Below the pieces are notes generated by a model. The model saw only the letters and a list, made by a program, of their open reading frames with translations, searched no databases and had not been told where the DNA came from. This document shows positions 62,388-64,000 of a DNA stretch of 64,000 bases, one piece after another. Each line of letters opens with the position of its first letter. The first letter of the stretch is position 1. A program made the translations under genes and the position numbers. The stretch is from Vitellaria paradoxa (Eukaryota; Streptophyta; Magnoliopsida; Ericales; Sapotaceae): the NCBI GenBank assembly GCA_019916065.1, contig CM034237.1, positions 44,475,084 through 44,539,083 of the forward strand, given 5' to 3'.

Positions 62388-62693
62388 AGGCCCTGTTTAG
62401 AAATAAATAAATAAATAAATAAAACAGTAACTTTTTGTTTTTTTGTTTTTAATATTTGGTGATACCCTAAAAGTCGTTAAAATTTTTAAAAATTTTTCTA
62501 ACTTTTTTACCAAACAATAAAAAGTTCTTAACAGTTTCTTAAAATTTTTCTAACTTTTTACTAAATAATAAAAAGTTCTTAAAAATTGCTGTAAGTTTTA
62601 AATTTTTATTAAACACATTCATAGTTACATTTAACAACTTCTACTAAAAAATTATTAAATGTTTTTAAAATTTTTCTTTGAAACGGGACCTTA
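62388..62693. mobile_element. MITE with GGCCCTGTTT ends
   Basis: The left TTAGGCCCTGTTTAGAAATA and the right, reverse-complemented, CTAAGGTCCCGTTTCAAAGA form a terminal inverted repeat. The interior repeats TCTAACTTTTTACCAAACAATAAAAAG-type words twice, and an AAAT tetranucleotide run lies just inside the left end. Confidence 0.62.
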
Positions 62694-63895
62694 GTAGATG
62701 TTCATATTTAATGATAAATTCAGGACAGATGAGGTTGGAAAATTATAAAAAAGTGGGCCTATTAAGAGTTTTTTTTTTTTTATAATAAAAAATTGATTAA
62801 TGAGCAATGAAGTTTTATTATGTGTAAAATCGGAGAATGAATAGATTTTCTTAGGCAGAAGGCCTGTTTGGACCAGCTTAAAATTTAACTCGGGTGGCTT
62901 GTTTTTCGATCCCTTTTCTTTTTTATAAATATTTTTAGCGAAGACGTATTTATTTTTATTTTTAGACGTACTGTATATATCTACTGCATACACACTTGTG
63001 ATTGCATGATGAAATCCCAGCAAGCAGACATGGTTTGACCAAATGGTGTGAGTAACCCACCCGCCCTTCAGCCTAGTCAATTTCCTCGAGCAGACCGTTG
63101 ACTTTGTCCATTTCTTCCCTTTAGGGCCCCTTCTTCTGAATTAATTGAAAGTTCCTCTGGTTGGCTTCCATGCTCTCAAACAAGGTTCCATCCCGGGTTC
63201 ACATTCTCCAATGGAAGAAATGTCAAAGATACAGAAGAATTTTATTATTATTATTATTATGACTCAAGATGTTCGAACTAACTTAAGTATACCTCATCTC
63301 ATTCCTAAGTCTTGGAAATAAGCTCTCCGGTGAATCGAGAAAACTCGAACCAATAACTTATTTTAACAAAATATCCCATAACAATATTGTAAAACCCATA
63401 TTGATTAATAATATAAAATTTATATTGATTTGATTGATTGAATTGATAAACCCATAATACAATTAATAGTTAACTCAATAATAATAATAATAATAATAAT
63501 AATAAACTAATAAAAATCGCAATCAGCCGAAGGATCATCATATCCTATTCCATGTCCACCCTTTTACCACAAAACAAACACAATATACATGCAACCTAAT
63601 TCAATATACCAATGAAGGGAATAGCAAGAATCAAGAAATGGTTTCAATCAAATGAAAATGAAAAGAAACTGGTTTAAAAGGATTTGGTGTAGGGGCTAAA
63701 GGAAAGTACATTACAGCCTCCTATCTAACAACAACAACACAATCCTCGATAATAGATGAAAAACCCAGATAAGGCTTTATGCTGTTATCAGGCAATTTTC
63801 CCCTAAAACCCCATTTATTAAAATGGGACAACTACAGAAGAATCGAAAAACGGCAATGATGATATTGCAGGATCTTTAAGATGAGAAACAGTAGA
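62694..63895. other. Intergenic DNA and probable 3' untranslated region of the right-edge gene
   Basis: There is no coding exon. (ATT)n and (AAT)n runs lie at about 63241-63260 and 63479-63505. The last 200 bases or so before 63896 are probably the 3' untranslated region of the minus-strand gene at the edge. Confidence 0.42.
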
Positions 63896-64000
63896 TCAAA
63901 CCATGTATGTCATCGCAACTTGCATTATGTTCGTATGAGGAACCCTCAGAGTTGCAGCGCCGCCTCTGCAATTCCTCCTCAGGAATCCAAAGAAGTAGTT
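63896..64000 (-). CDS. C-terminal 34 codons of an unidentified gene, runs off right edge
   Basis: On the minus strand the window edge opens into NYFFGFLRRNCRGGAA, followed by TLRVPHTNIMQVAMTYMV and a TGA whose complement is 63896-63898. The composition is balanced and much richer in GC than the flanking DNA, as expected for an exon, and the frame is the only one of the six without stops. I do not recognise the family. The start of this exon and the rest of the gene lie beyond position 64000. It may instead be a chance open stretch, but the abrupt rise in GC argues against that. Confidence 0.6.
   Translation of the reverse strand, partial: NYFFGFLRRNCRGGAATLRVPHTNIMQVAMTYMV

Overview
This window is plant nuclear DNA, almost certainly from a eudicot. 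It is AT-rich and gene-sparse, with short exons joined by GT-AG introns, many small inverted-repeat elements (MITEs), SINEs, a Ty1/copia element, LTR remnants and long microsatellites. No bacterial, organellar or CRISPR features are visible. The species cannot be named from the sequence alone.

Five genic loci can be supported. (1) 2390-5361, minus: a SAM-domain protein; five exons splice into one frame and the last exon(s) lie beyond the left edge. (2) 15105-18139, plus: an NHL-repeat membrane protein gene whose exons are recognisable but broken by at least six single-base frame shifts. (3) 24509-28078, minus: an intact seven-exon NHL-repeat membrane protein of 503 residues. (4) 36432-39246, minus: an intact three-exon class II trehalose-phosphate synthase of 854 residues (TPS8/9/10 clade), probably with a long 5' leader intron reaching to about 43.5 kb. 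(5) 63896-64000, minus: the last 34 codons of an unidentified gene that runs off the right edge.

The rest is repeats. From 0 to 2.4 kb there is an intron holding a LINE fragment. From 7.5 to 11.7 kb there is a decayed copia element ending in a 100-N assembly gap. From 19.3 to 22.8 kb an inverted-repeat transposon is interrupted by a 2.5 kb LTR-like sequence. From 28.4 to 36 kb and from 43.7 to 64 kb there are MITEs of several families, two clear SINEs (one with intact target-site duplications), a 401-bp tandem duplication, a GC-rich island with two G-boxes and a diverged tandem array.

The genes do not form a pathway in the bacterial sense. The pairing of a class II TPS gene with an NHL-domain gene matches what I recall of the Arabidopsis TPS8 and TPS9 loci, so the core is probably a conserved syntenic block expanded by repeats. 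I did not find a clearly new biological system. The most informative oddity is the NHL gene at 15-18 kb, broken only by one-base insertions and deletions while its neighbours are perfectly open.
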